Source: Crocinitomicaceae bacterium (GTDB lineage: Bacteria > Bacteroidota > Bacteroidia > Flavobacteriales_D > Crocinitomicaceae). From it: a DNA stretch of 64,000 nt. Shown piece after piece: positions 44,838 to 53,466 of this stretch. Under the pieces are notes generated by a model, which saw only the letters and a list, made by a program, of their open reading frames with translations, did no database searches and had not been told where the DNA came from. Location: positions 62,001 to 126,000 of the forward strand of contig JACJYW010000003.1 of assembly GCA_020635955.1 (NCBI GenBank), in the 5' to 3' direction. How positions within the stretch are numbered: position 1 is the stretch's first letter; each line of letters opens with the position of its first letter. The translations under genes were made by a program, and so were the position numbers.

Positions 44838-46439
44838 ATGTTCAAACTCATTCTTAATCAGCCAAAGAACTTAAAAAATGAGCTGTTTTCAGGCTTAACA
44901 GTTGCACTTGCATTGGTGCCTGAAGCAGTTGCTTTTGCATTCGTAGCTGGGGTAGACCCATTAATTGGTCTCTACGGCGCTTTCATGATGGGATTGATCA
45001 CCTCCATTTTTGGAGGAAGACCGGGGATGATATCCGGAGCTACTGGAGCCATGGCTGTAGTAATGGTTTCATTGGTTAAAATTGGGGAAGATCATGATGG
45101 ATTAGGACTTGAATATCTGTTTATAACGCTTCTTTTTGTTGGGGTCATTCAGATTCTTGCAGGCGTTTTCAGGCTGGGAAAATTCGTTCGGCTCATTCCT
45201 CACCCTGTAATGATGGGATTTGTTAATGGTTTAGCCATTGTGATTTTCCTTTCACAATTAGGCATGTTCAAGAGTACAACAATAACAGATGGTGTTAAAG
45301 AAGTTAACTGGCTACAGGGATCAGAACTACTCATTATGCTTGGACTAGTTGCTTTGACTATGGTGATCATGTATCTTTTACCTAAGCTCACAAAAAAGAT
45401 TCCGGCTGCTTTAACGGCCATAATTCTTGTCGCCTGCATTACGATTTTTAGCGGAGCAGATGTAAGTACGGTAGGATCTTTTATTAGAGATGGTGGTGGC
45501 GAAGGAATATCCGGCGGGCTACCTACATTTGAATCAGGTACATTCACCGAAATATCCTTTGATTGGGAACTAATCAGAACTATTTTTCCTTTTGCGCTAA
45601 TATTAGCCGCTATTGGTTTAATTGAGTCATTGATGACCCTTAACCTCATTGATGAGTTAACAGATACCAGAGGAAATGCAAACAGAGAATGTATAGCCCA
45701 GGGAGGTGCTAATATTGTCAATGGACTTTTTGGGGGTATGGGAGGATGTGCTATGATTGGTCAGTCCATTATTAATATCAATTCTGGTGGACGCGGAAGA
45801 TTATCAGGTATTATTGCCGCCATAACTCTTCTTATGTTCATTCTATTTGGAGCCTCTTTAATAGAACAGGTTCCAATTGCCGCATTGGTGGGCGTTATGT
45901 TTATGGTTGTTATTGGAACTTTTGCATGGTCAAGCTTTCGAATTTTATCTAAAATCCCTAAATCTGATGCCCTGGTATTGATCCTGGTTTCGTCTTTAAC
46001 TGTTGTATTTGACCTGGCCATTGCTGTTTTTACCGGTATTATAGTTTCTGCTCTTGTTTTTTCATGGGAAAATGCCAAGAGAATTCGTGCGCGTAAATAT
46101 CTAAAAGAGGATGGGACAAAAGTGTATGAAATTTGGGGCCCACTTTTCTTCGGATCTGTGCAGGTATTTACGTCCAAGTTTGATATTCAAAATGATCCTG
46201 AAAAAATTGAAATTGACTTTATAGAATCAAGAGTATCCGACCATTCAGGTATAGAGGCCATCTTTAATTTGGTGGTAAAGTATCAAAATGCGGGGAAGGT
46301 CATTGTTCTCAAGCACCTTAGTCCGGATTGTGTCAGATTACTTAAAAAAGCCAGTAAAACTTTTCATCCCATTATTGAAGAAGACACAGATGATCCAAGG
46401 TATTATGTTGTCACAGATCAAGTTGTAATGGAAGACTAA
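44838..46439 (+). CDS. SulP-family inorganic anion transporter
   Basis: 533 residues. A transport domain of ~12 TM helices (VALALVPEAVAFAFVAGVDP, then GGRPGMISGATGAMAV) and a C-terminal cytoplasmic STAS domain (~430-525, EIDFIESRVSDHSGIEAI). The family moves sulfate, bicarbonate or related anions. No adjacent sulfate-assimilation or carbonic anhydrase gene helps decide the substrate. Confidence 0.93.
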   Translation: MFKLILNQPKNLKNELFSGLTVALALVPEAVAFAFVAGVDPLIGLYGAFMMGLITSIFGGRPGMISGATGAMAVVMVSLVKIGEDHDGLGLEYLFITLLFVGVIQILAGVFRLGKFVRLIPHPVMMGFVNGLAIVIFLSQLGMFKSTTITDGVKEVNWLQGSELLIMLGLVALTMVIMYLLPKLTKKIPAALTAIILVACITIFSGADVSTVGSFIRDGGGEGISGGLPTFESGTFTEISFDWELIRTIFPFALILAAIGLIESLMTLNLIDELTDTRGNANRECIAQGGANIVNGLFGGMGGCAMIGQSIININSGGRGRLSGIIAAITLLMFILFGASLIEQVPIAALVGVMFMVVIGTFAWSSFRILSKIPKSDALVLILVSSLTVVFDLAIAVFTGIIVSALVFSWENAKRIRARKYLKEDGTKVYEIWGPLFFGSVQVFTSKFDIQNDPEKIEIDFIESRVSDHSGIEAIFNLVVKYQNAGKVIVLKHLSPDCVRLLKKASKTFHPIIEEDTDDPRYYVVTDQVVMED

Positions 46440-46445
46440 TTCCTA

Positions 46446-48554
46446 TTATTTCTTGAGTACTCTTTTCCTTAACGGGGATTGACCTTCAAGAATAAACTCG
46501 AATAAATACAATCCATCTGCCTGATCAGTAATATCCACGAGTGTTTTCTCAGGTTGGCAGATCTTATTGAAGATCAATTTACCTTGAGAGTTGTAGATAT
46601 GGAGTTCAACAGATTGACCAAATCCTTCAAGGTCAATACTCAGTATTCCTTGGGTTGGATTCGGATAGACCCTTATATCAAGGATAATTTCCTTGATACT
46701 GTTAGTAGAGCTGGTATCAATTGTTGCAGGAACCACATCTTCAAAATACTCCATCACTTTTCTCATCAAGGTGTCTCTGCCCTCTTGAGGGTAAACGGTT
46801 TCAAAAGGAAATCCGAAATACACCAACTTCCCTTTTTCAGATCCATTAGGGAACAAACCGTGGAAATAAACGCCGGCATAATTATCGGTTAAGCTACTGT
46901 ACAAAAGTCCGTTCGTTCCACCATTAATTCCATTGATCACATCAGGATAGTCTACATTATAAGTTCCATTTGTACCATTATCAAAACTCATGGTGCCTAC
47001 TCCCTGAAAAACCGTATCTGTTGATTCAAATTGATAATAGGTTGCGGCCTGATCATTTGGTGCATCCAGCACATATTCTGCTTTCAGGTAATCAGAATAG
47101 AATTGTTGATCGGATGTCGATCCTAAGTGATCCAAATCCCATCCAATTTCAGCTCCACTCACAAACAAATAACCTCCCTGATCAAGGTAGGTACCTACTA
47201 AAACTTGCTCACTGGCCGAAAATGTCTCATCTGCCGTGCTTTCTTCTCCTAGAATATAATCGGCGATTCTATAGTCATTCAAATCTACCAAACCATCCAA
47301 TACAGCATCATTGGTAGCAGATGAAAAATAGGCTCCATAATTCAAAATCGCCTGACCATGTTGACGAATAAAATTCTTCGTATTACCAGCACTATTCCTA
47401 TCAAATCCATTCACGATCAATACTGAATCTATTTCTGAGGTTGGAGTTGCCGCTAGCACTTCAGATTGATTGGATGTACCCCCCACATTTGAAGCGGCAA
47501 TTTTAATATATGTGATAGAATTGGTCGTCAATCCAGATAAAAGGATGTCATTACTGGAGTATGATGCAGGACCACTGAAATTGCTTCCGTCAGTACTGGT
47601 GTACACTTTATAACTATCTACATTATTATCAACCGCAATTTTCAGACGCAAAGTGGTAGCATCTTCTTTTATCAAAGCAAATGATTTAGGCGTTGACGGT
47701 GCTGATGGAACAACCGTTCCTGATGTATCCGGATAATAAGGCTGAGCAATAACTCCTTCATCACTTAATAAGGGATATAAAGTGGCATCTGCCAATACAT
47801 CTGAGGCCAACATTGGAACACCATCTACCCACACCTGGTTTTGTACCAATCTAATACCATGGCTGTAATCTGCATATTCACTGATGTGACCGGCATAAAG
47901 CGGCTGAATATTAGTCCCATTAGGATAATGCCAGCCATAAATAACAACTCTATCTGGCGGTGGAGAAGTGTAGATCTGATTTGAGATCACCACATCCTTT
48001 TTATCTCCACTTACTAAAAAACCTAAAGAATCATTAGGTAAGAAGGTTTGACGTTGGGTCCATACCATAGTGTTGTGATCATTGAACACGGGTACTGTAG
48101 TCATTTGTGGACTTGGTGGAATAGATTCAGGATTCATCTTCACTGCAGCCTCATACCAAATTCGATTCACCATTTTACGTGTTGGAAGAATACAATCTGT
48201 TGAATCGGCCAATTGTTGCGCTAAAATGGGTGTCATTGGACACAGAAAGTAATCAGAGGCCGAGCCCAATGCTAGATAATCTGGAATAACGTAGTAGGTT
48301 ATATACTTATATGAACCACCGATCAATGCCGAGTCAAGAATCTCGATCATATCTCTGTAAAACATGGGTACATTCCCTGTTAAGACTTCATTCTTGATAT
48401 ACAATTCCCTGTCTTGAAGAGATAAAGAGGTAATAGCTGATACTACCTGAGATCCCTGCAAAGCTGCAACATCCCTGTCCGGAATTTGTAATAATTGCCC
48501 ATTCGACCTTTGGGAAAATAATAAAACAAATAGTATAAAAAGATGTCTGTTCAT
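46446..48554 (-). CDS. Large secreted FnIII-like protein with T9SS type A tail
   Basis: ~702 residues from ATG 48554. That start gives MNRHLFILFVLLFSQ and a cleavable signal; the longer TTG start (48572) sits inside the promoter. The N-terminal ~290 residues are of a Bacteroidota type with no activity I can name (YGWHYPNGTNIQPLYAGHIS, WVDGVPML). A fibronectin-III-like module follows (~290-380), then a ~230-residue domain like those after amidase-type proteins (GYLFVSGAEIGWDL) and a type IX sorting tail (RVYPNPTQGILSIDL to the end). Probably surface-exposed or released. Confidence 0.8.
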   Translation of the reverse strand: MNRHLFILFVLLFSQRSNGQLLQIPDRDVAALQGSQVVSAITSLSLQDRELYIKNEVLTGNVPMFYRDMIEILDSALIGGSYKYITYYVIPDYLALGSASDYFLCPMTPILAQQLADSTDCILPTRKMVNRIWYEAAVKMNPESIPPSPQMTTVPVFNDHNTMVWTQRQTFLPNDSLGFLVSGDKKDVVISNQIYTSPPPDRVVIYGWHYPNGTNIQPLYAGHISEYADYSHGIRLVQNQVWVDGVPMLASDVLADATLYPLLSDEGVIAQPYYPDTSGTVVPSAPSTPKSFALIKEDATTLRLKIAVDNNVDSYKVYTSTDGSNFSGPASYSSNDILLSGLTTNSITYIKIAASNVGGTSNQSEVLAATPTSEIDSVLIVNGFDRNSAGNTKNFIRQHGQAILNYGAYFSSATNDAVLDGLVDLNDYRIADYILGEESTADETFSASEQVLVGTYLDQGGYLFVSGAEIGWDLDHLGSTSDQQFYSDYLKAEYVLDAPNDQAATYYQFESTDTVFQGVGTMSFDNGTNGTYNVDYPDVINGINGGTNGLLYSSLTDNYAGVYFHGLFPNGSEKGKLVYFGFPFETVYPQEGRDTLMRKVMEYFEDVVPATIDTSSTNSIKEIILDIRVYPNPTQGILSIDLEGFGQSVELHIYNSQGKLIFNKICQPEKTLVDITDQADGLYLFEFILEGQSPLRKRVLKK

Positions 48555-48569
48555 TTTGCGTAGCGGCGT

Positions 48570-48601
48570 CAAATGTAGACCTTTCTAGACAAGCAATCAA
48601 C
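48570..48601 (-). promoter_or_regulatory. Complete Bacteroidota promoter for the FnIII-T9SS gene
   Basis: On the minus strand, GTTG (48601-48598), exactly 20 bases, then TACATTTG (48577-48570): the best match in the window to TTG-N17-23-TAnnTTTG. It rules out TTG 48572 as start codon and supports ATG 48554. Confidence 0.6.
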
Positions 48602-48627
48602 TGAAAATGAAAGTATTTTAGCGGTTT

Positions 48628-49731
48628 TTAGCTCTTTAACGATTTAGCTAATTCAGTTTCAGTAAGATCTTTTTTCACGAACTGAAACAATAAGATTGAA
48701 ATAGGCAAAACGGCCCATTCAAAGTGTTGGATGTAAAAGACCCAGGCTAAAAAAGTCAGTAATAAAAAACCGAAGATCAGGAATCCTATCATAGTCTCTC
48801 CTCTCTTTATGATCAGGGCCGCAAAAAACAACAGGAATAAGGGATTGCACCAAAATACATTGAAGTTATTCTGTATCTCAGGATGCAAGGTGGTCATCCA
48901 TAAATAGGTGATAAATACACCCATCCCTCCTATTATGAAATAAATGGTCAAGCGCCACCACTTAGGTTTCCAAAAGGTAGATAGGATCACTAAAAAACTG
49001 AAAATGGCGAACGGTGAATATAAATATCGCATCCATGATGGTTTTTTAAGAGGTTCAGGATCATTTAATATATTGTGCTCAAGTACTAATCCGTCTTTAT
49101 TCTCCACCGCATTTTCTAAGTCAGCAGGAAGAAACAAACTTTCCTCAAAACTGATCTTCCTGTCCATTTCAACCCCAAGAACTAAATTCAATCCAAATCT
49201 TGTCCAGGAAGGTTGATCTAAGTAGCTATTGATCATTTGGCGGTATGTTCTATTGGATTCTTCCTCTGTGCTGATCAAACCCTCATTTATGAAGATGTCT
49301 CTGATCTCAGAAGTACAATTTTTAGATGTAAAAGAATATCTGTAAAAGCGATCTTCAGAAGTGTGTCGGTTTTTCAAAAGTTCAAAGATCCTGAGAGCTT
49401 GTTGATCTTCAATACCAAGAACCTGTTCTCGGATAATGCGTTGTTCCTTATTATTCACCTCAATAAAACCATCCAGACTTTGTCGACCCAACCAATATTC
49501 TAATCTTCCTCCTAAAAATTTGAGACCAAAATTGGGTGTTTTAAAATCGAACAGGCCAAAATTGTAGATCTTATCAAAATCCTCACCTTGTCTTACTCTC
49601 AATGCAGAGTGCCCGAATAATGTATGAGGCAGATCTCCCGGATCCGTGGTTAATAAGCTGATACGAATAGGATCTTCAGCTTTTAAGATGAATGATTGAA
49701 TGAATATACATATGAGGAGTAACCTGTTCAT
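48628..49731 (-). CDS. DUF4105 / Lnb-like membrane protein
   Basis: 367 residues. A signal peptide precedes a periplasmic DUF4105 domain (~20-215) with TLFGHSALRVRQG, the RLEYWLGRQSLDGF segment and FYRYSFTSKNCTSEIRDIF; its conserved His and Cys look like a Cys-peptidase-type active site. The C-terminal ~130 residues have four or five TM helices. Members of this family in Bacteroides (Lnb) have been reported to N-acylate lipoproteins; that role fits the many lipoproteins here but is inferred. It abuts the methyltransferase gene with no gap. Confidence 0.8.
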   Translation of the reverse strand: MNRLLLICIFIQSFILKAEDPIRISLLTTDPGDLPHTLFGHSALRVRQGEDFDKIYNFGLFDFKTPNFGLKFLGGRLEYWLGRQSLDGFIEVNNKEQRIIREQVLGIEDQQALRIFELLKNRHTSEDRFYRYSFTSKNCTSEIRDIFINEGLISTEEESNRTYRQMINSYLDQPSWTRFGLNLVLGVEMDRKISFEESLFLPADLENAVENKDGLVLEHNILNDPEPLKKPSWMRYLYSPFAIFSFLVILSTFWKPKWWRLTIYFIIGGMGVFITYLWMTTLHPEIQNNFNVFWCNPLFLLFFAALIIKRGETMIGFLIFGFLLLTFLAWVFYIQHFEWAVLPISILLFQFVKKDLTETELAKSLKS

Positions 49732-50298
49732 CTAACTGAATTCAACCCAAAACTCTCTACCTTGTCTTGGTTCAATAGAGTTTTCTGCTCTTTTTATCGA
49801 TATATGGCTGAAATGCTTTGAAAATCGCTCTTCGTATTCCTCTTTGCACCCCCCAAATGGCGGACCGGATTCTAAGGGGAAATCAAACATCACCCCTACT
49901 AATTTACCTCCTGGTTTTAACAGATCTCTCATCTTTGCAACATAGCGATCTCTCATTTCAGGATTGATAGCACAAAAGAATGTTTGCTCAATGATCAAAT
50001 CAAATTCATCATCTAAATCGAAGAAATCCCCACACAAAATATGCTCAATTGGAAACTCAGGACACCTGGCTTTAAAAGAGTTGATCGCATGTTCTGATAT
50101 ATCAATAATAAAAACGTTTTTAAAACTATTATTATTCAGATATTCAGCTTCATAAGAATTACCACAACCCGGTATTAAGATCTTAATATTCTTATCATTT
50201 AGACCATCAAAATAGGCTTTTAAAGGGGTAGAAACGTATCCAATATCCCATCCCGTTTGTTGATCGATCCAACGTTGATCCCAGAACTCTTTTTCCAT
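49732..50298 (-). CDS. TPMT-family SAM methyltransferase
   Basis: 188 residues. WDQRWIDQQTGWDIG at the N-terminus, ILIPGCGNSYEAEYL (SAM motif I), IIDISEHAINSF, CGDFFDL and EQTFFCAI are typical of the thiopurine S-methyltransferase family of Bacteroidota. It may methylate thiols, halides or metalloids; the natural substrate is not known. Its stop touches the start of the Lnb-like gene downstream, so the two form an operon. Confidence 0.88.
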   Translation of the reverse strand: MEKEFWDQRWIDQQTGWDIGYVSTPLKAYFDGLNDKNIKILIPGCGNSYEAEYLNNNSFKNVFIIDISEHAINSFKARCPEFPIEHILCGDFFDLDDEFDLIIEQTFFCAINPEMRDRYVAKMRDLLKPGGKLVGVMFDFPLESGPPFGGCKEEYEERFSKHFSHISIKRAENSIEPRQGREFWVEFS

Positions 50299-50348
50299 TT
50301 TGGTGTACTGTTTGATAAATGCTAAATTAGAACTAAAGATCCATAGAT

Positions 50349-51329
50349 ATGAAGAAACTTGTTACCGCTTTTACATTACTTATCACCATCAATTCATTGG
50401 CAGGAGGTTTTCGTTGGCCTCAAGTTGATTATGATCATGCCAAATTGTTTCTTTTCAATATCAATCTGGAGCATCCTGAGCATTTCAACTGGCATGTTTA
50501 TCAGGATGGCGTCTATGCAGGCAGTAAAATTGGAGAAGGCCAATTGATCGAACAAGAAGATCTGGACAAGCTTCATAGTGCTTTGGTTCGCGGGGTTCAT
50601 GAACTACATTCGGGTTTAAGCAAATGCTATACACCAAGACATGGGATCATTTATTATGACAAATTAGGAAAACCGGTGGCATCTTTCAGTATTTGCCTTG
50701 AATGTGAAAAAATTAGCTTGTGGGATATTCAAAAGGGACAGTATCCGATTGAAGAGAGTAATCATTTTGATCTCAAAAAAGCACAGAAGCAAATTGATGC
50801 CATTACCAAATTCGTTCAATCACAAGATTTTCCTGTTTTTCAGAGAGAAGAAGAATATATTGAATACATTTCAAACAGAGAAGATCTTAAAGTGAATGGC
50901 GAAATGTACATGCAAATGAGCGAGAACGATAGTATGTCACTGAGTAAATATTCTATTGATGATGTTAAATCATGGCAAGTTGAGATTTTCCATGCTCAAA
51001 AGCTGAAGCAAACTGAGGAAACTAAGATCACAGCAGGGGGTGATAAATGGACCTATCAACAGTTATCTTCAGCTAAAAGTAGATTCATTTTTTCGTTAGA
51101 TAAAGAGGATCCATATTTGGTGGAAGCTACTATTCAGGATGAAAATATTCTATTGCCAAATGGTGTCTCTGTAGGGATGTCTTTAGATGATGTGATGAAC
51201 ACCTTCCCTATTTATGATGGCATTGCGTGGCCTGAATTGATCCAATTGAAGAATGATAAATTGACCATTGATTATTACTTTAAGAACAGAACATTGGTGA
51301 AGATCACTTTGCAGTTTTCGATTGTATAA
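50349..51329 (+). CDS. Uncharacterised exported protein
   Basis: 326 residues with a signal peptide (MKKLVTAFTLLITINSLAGG). The body is mixed alpha/beta; a Cys pair near residue 120 (FSICLECEKI) and the sequence VSVGMSLDDVMNTFPIYDG near the C-terminus are notable, but no family is recognised. Divergent from the methyltransferase with a 50-base gap, and followed by the repeat-flanked four-helix-bundle gene. Confidence 0.7.
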   Translation: MKKLVTAFTLLITINSLAGGFRWPQVDYDHAKLFLFNINLEHPEHFNWHVYQDGVYAGSKIGEGQLIEQEDLDKLHSALVRGVHELHSGLSKCYTPRHGIIYYDKLGKPVASFSICLECEKISLWDIQKGQYPIEESNHFDLKKAQKQIDAITKFVQSQDFPVFQREEEYIEYISNREDLKVNGEMYMQMSENDSMSLSKYSIDDVKSWQVEIFHAQKLKQTEETKITAGGDKWTYQQLSSAKSRFIFSLDKEDPYLVEATIQDENILLPNGVSVGMSLDDVMNTFPIYDGIAWPELIQLKNDKLTIDYYFKNRTLVKITLQFSIV

Positions 51330-51333
51330 ATAC

Positions 51334-51392
51334 TTGGAGAGTGGATATTGGATAATGGATATTGGAGAGTTGATATTAGAGAGTGGATAGAG
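51334..51392 (+). repeat. Left flank of an inverted-repeat pair around the four-helix-bundle gene
   Basis: Made of several imperfect copies of GGAGAGTGGATATTGG / TTGATATTAGAGAG. The right flank at 51828-51865 carries the reverse complement (read back as GATTGGATATTAGAGA). The arms begin 83 bases before the gene's ATG and end just after its stop. Confidence 0.65.
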
Positions 51393-51474
51393 AACTTTTA
51401 TGAATTAATTTGATAAACATAAATAGTTTACGTTCTCCGGCTTTACAATTGGCGATTTTATACAAATCACAATT

Positions 51475-51834
51475 ATGAGTTACGTTAAAAGTACTACAGC
51501 CGATAAGAGTTTTGAGTTTGCAATCGATATCATTAAAACATATAAAAATCTTGTCTTTCAAAAGAAAGAATTTGTTTTAAGTAAGCAATTACTAAGAAGT
51601 GGAACTGCAGTAGGGGCTTTGATCCGAGAGGCTCAGAATGCTGAAAGCAAAAAGGATTTTATACATAAATTAGGCATATCACAGAAGGAGTGTGATGAAT
51701 CACTTTACTGGATTGACCTTCTAATGGCTACCGAATACATAACTAAAGAATCGTACAATAAACTAAATCGAGATTGCACCCAGATATTGAAAATGATCAA
51801 ACGATCAATAATAACAGCCAAATCAAATCTCTAA
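51475..51834 (+). CDS. Four-helix bundle protein (23S rRNA intervening-sequence family)
   Basis: 119 residues. SFEFAIDIIKTYKNLV, KQLLRSGTAVGALIREAQ, SKKDFIHKLGISQKECDES and the final helix fit the four-helix bundle family. Founding members are encoded in intervening sequences inserted in 23S rRNA genes; in Bacteroidota they are common as free-standing genes of unknown role. Here it sits between inverted repeats, with the right arm overlapping its last codons and stop. Confidence 0.9.
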   Translation: MSYVKSTTADKSFEFAIDIIKTYKNLVFQKKEFVLSKQLLRSGTAVGALIREAQNAESKKDFIHKLGISQKECDESLYWIDLLMATEYITKESYNKLNRDCTQILKMIKRSIITAKSNL

Positions 51835-51865
51835 TATCCAATCTCTACGATCCAATATCTAATTA
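51828..51865 (+). repeat. Right flank of the inverted-repeat pair
   Basis: TCTCTAATATCCAATC followed by GATCCAATATCTAAT; reverse-complement partner of the left flank at 51334-51392. It overlaps the four-helix-bundle stop on one side and the stop of the small membrane ORF on the other. Confidence 0.65.
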
Positions 51866-51964
51866 AAGTAGAAAAATTGCCGCAATAACAAAAATGAGAA
51901 TGATCACCAGGTATTGCCAGAAATCAACAAAGTACTTACCATATTGATCCCAAAACTTTTTCAT
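51863..51964 (-). CDS. 33-residue single-pass membrane peptide coupled to the RlmD-like gene
   Basis: ATG at 51964, TAA at 51863. The product starts MKKFWDQYGKYFVDF, an aromatic polar segment, and ends in a hydrophobic helix (LVIILIFVIAAIFLL). Its ATG overlaps the TGA of the upstream methyltransferase gene as ATGA, the usual form of translational coupling, which is the main reason to accept so short a gene. Function unknown; no family recognised. Confidence 0.6.
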   Translation of the reverse strand: MKKFWDQYGKYFVDFWQYLVIILIFVIAAIFLL

Positions 51965-53436
51965 TTTTTAATAAATAGCGCCACGGCTTCGATATGAGAG
52001 GTATGAGGAAATTGATCCACTAAGGATATCTTTTTTAGTTCGTATCCCTCTGCTTCAAGTTCTTTTGTATCTCTAGCTTGAGTTGCAGGATTACAAGAGA
52101 TATAGACGATCTGTTTCGCTCCCAAAGTCATCACCTTTTTTAAGGTCTTAGGTGCAATACCAGCCCTTGGAGGATCTAACATCACAGTATGGATCTTACC
52201 TATATAATTTGGATATTCATAAAGGAATTTCCCCACATCAGCTGCATAGAAATCCAGATTTTTAATTTGATTTCTGTTGGCATTGCGCTTCGCATCTTCA
52301 ATAGCTTCAGGCACTATATCTACTCCAATTACCTTTACACCATCAATTTGAGAAGCCATGATCTGTCCAATAGTTCCTGTTCCACAAAACAGATCCATTA
52401 ATATTTGATTCTTCAGATCAAAATTCTCCTGCGCATACGCTATTGCTTTAGTATATAATCGTTCTGCACTTTTAGGATTGGTTTGGAAGAAGCTTTCCAT
52501 GCTGATCTCGAAATGTAATCCCAGCAACTTTTCCAAAACCACCGGTTCTCCATACAACAACTGATTACTTCCGTTCTCGATCTTTGAACGATCTGATACT
52601 TCATCATTTATAGTATGTTGTAAACCCGCCAATCTATCTCCTAGCAAATCTCTCATGAATGAAGCAAAAGCCTTTCTGTCAAAGCCTTTTAACCCTTGCG
52701 AGGAAGTGACCAAATTAATCAGCAATTGATCTTTATCAAATGATTTTCTTACGACCAGATGTCTATAAAAACCAACTTTTTGAGGAGGATGCCAGGCTGT
52801 CAAACCTGTAGATCTTAAATACTCTCTAATATCCTTCAATTTGGTCTCCAACTCTACATCAAACAATCCACTTTCCTTATCTAAATTCTCAACTTTCCAC
52901 CAGGTTCCGCGCGTTTTGAATCCTAAAGCAAAAGCATCATCTTCCTCCTCTCCTGTTTCTAAAACCTGACGAATACTAGAGAACGAGTATTCCATTTTAT
53001 TTCTGTAATTGAAATCAGCTGGAGATGCAATGTATTCATCAAACAGATCATAAATGTTTTGGACATCCCCTATTCTTCTGTATTGTTCAAGTGTCGAAGA
53101 TTTCTTAAGCTCTCTTTGTCTTTCAACCGGCAACTTGATATATGGAGCACCTGAAATTTCCTGATATCCAAGATCCTTTGCATCCGGTGCATCTCTCAAC
53201 ACTTTGATCAATTTACACTCAGCATGTTTTTTACGCTTATTAGCTATTCTGGCCTGTACCAATTGTCCTGGATATGTATTAGCTACAAAAACAGCAAATT
53301 GACCCTGTTCGGTTTGAATTTTTGCTAATCCATTACCACCAAAAGCATAGTCTGTGATCTCAATTTCTATGATGTCTCCTCGTTTCAATCTTTTAGATTT
53401 TGAAGGCGCAAAGTTAGGGATAAAAATGAGCTGCAC
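51961..53436 (-). CDS. RlmD/TrmA-family tRNA/rRNA (uracil-C5) methyltransferase without the Fe-S cysteines
   Basis: Up to 491 residues. N-terminal TRAM domain (RGDIIEIEITDYAFGG), central domain with NYRNKMEYSFSS, and a SAM domain with LMDLFCGTGTIGQIM, VMLDPPRAG and the catalytic Cys in VYISCNPATQA. The likely target is m5U in 23S rRNA or tRNA. The usual CxxxxxCxxC cluster motif is replaced by Cys-free YQEISGAPYIKLP, so no 4Fe-4S cluster is expected. The true start is probably TTG 53388 (giving MKRGDIIEIEI): a TAACTTTG element on this strand (53416-53409) lies inside the longer reading. Confidence 0.88.
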   Translation of the reverse strand: MQLIFIPNFAPSKSKRLKRGDIIEIEITDYAFGGNGLAKIQTEQGQFAVFVANTYPGQLVQARIANKRKKHAECKLIKVLRDAPDAKDLGYQEISGAPYIKLPVERQRELKKSSTLEQYRRIGDVQNIYDLFDEYIASPADFNYRNKMEYSFSSIRQVLETGEEEDDAFALGFKTRGTWWKVENLDKESGLFDVELETKLKDIREYLRSTGLTAWHPPQKVGFYRHLVVRKSFDKDQLLINLVTSSQGLKGFDRKAFASFMRDLLGDRLAGLQHTINDEVSDRSKIENGSNQLLYGEPVVLEKLLGLHFEISMESFFQTNPKSAERLYTKAIAYAQENFDLKNQILMDLFCGTGTIGQIMASQIDGVKVIGVDIVPEAIEDAKRNANRNQIKNLDFYAADVGKFLYEYPNYIGKIHTVMLDPPRAGIAPKTLKKVMTLGAKQIVYISCNPATQARDTKELEAEGYELKKISLVDQFPHTSHIEAVALFIKK

Positions 53437-53460
53437 TCACAACGAAAATCATTAGCTTTG
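53409..53460. promoter_or_regulatory. Divergent promoter pair between RlmD-like and CocE/NonD genes
   Basis: TAACTTTG on the minus strand (53416-53409) and TAGCTTTG on the plus strand (53453-53460) both match TAnnTTTG. The plus element has CTG 19 bases upstream in the -33 place. The minus element supports start TTG 53388 for the methyltransferase; the plus element supports ATG 53467 for the hydrolase. Confidence 0.45.
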
Positions 53461-53466
53461 AATCCC

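Noticed and set aside
46554..47317. Antisense ORFs of ~112-115 residues inside the FnIII-T9SS gene
   Set aside because: They lie fully inside a gene with clear domains on the other strand and have unusual, motif-free composition. Similar antisense ORFs in SulP, fhs, ychF and the terpenoid genes were dropped for the same reason.
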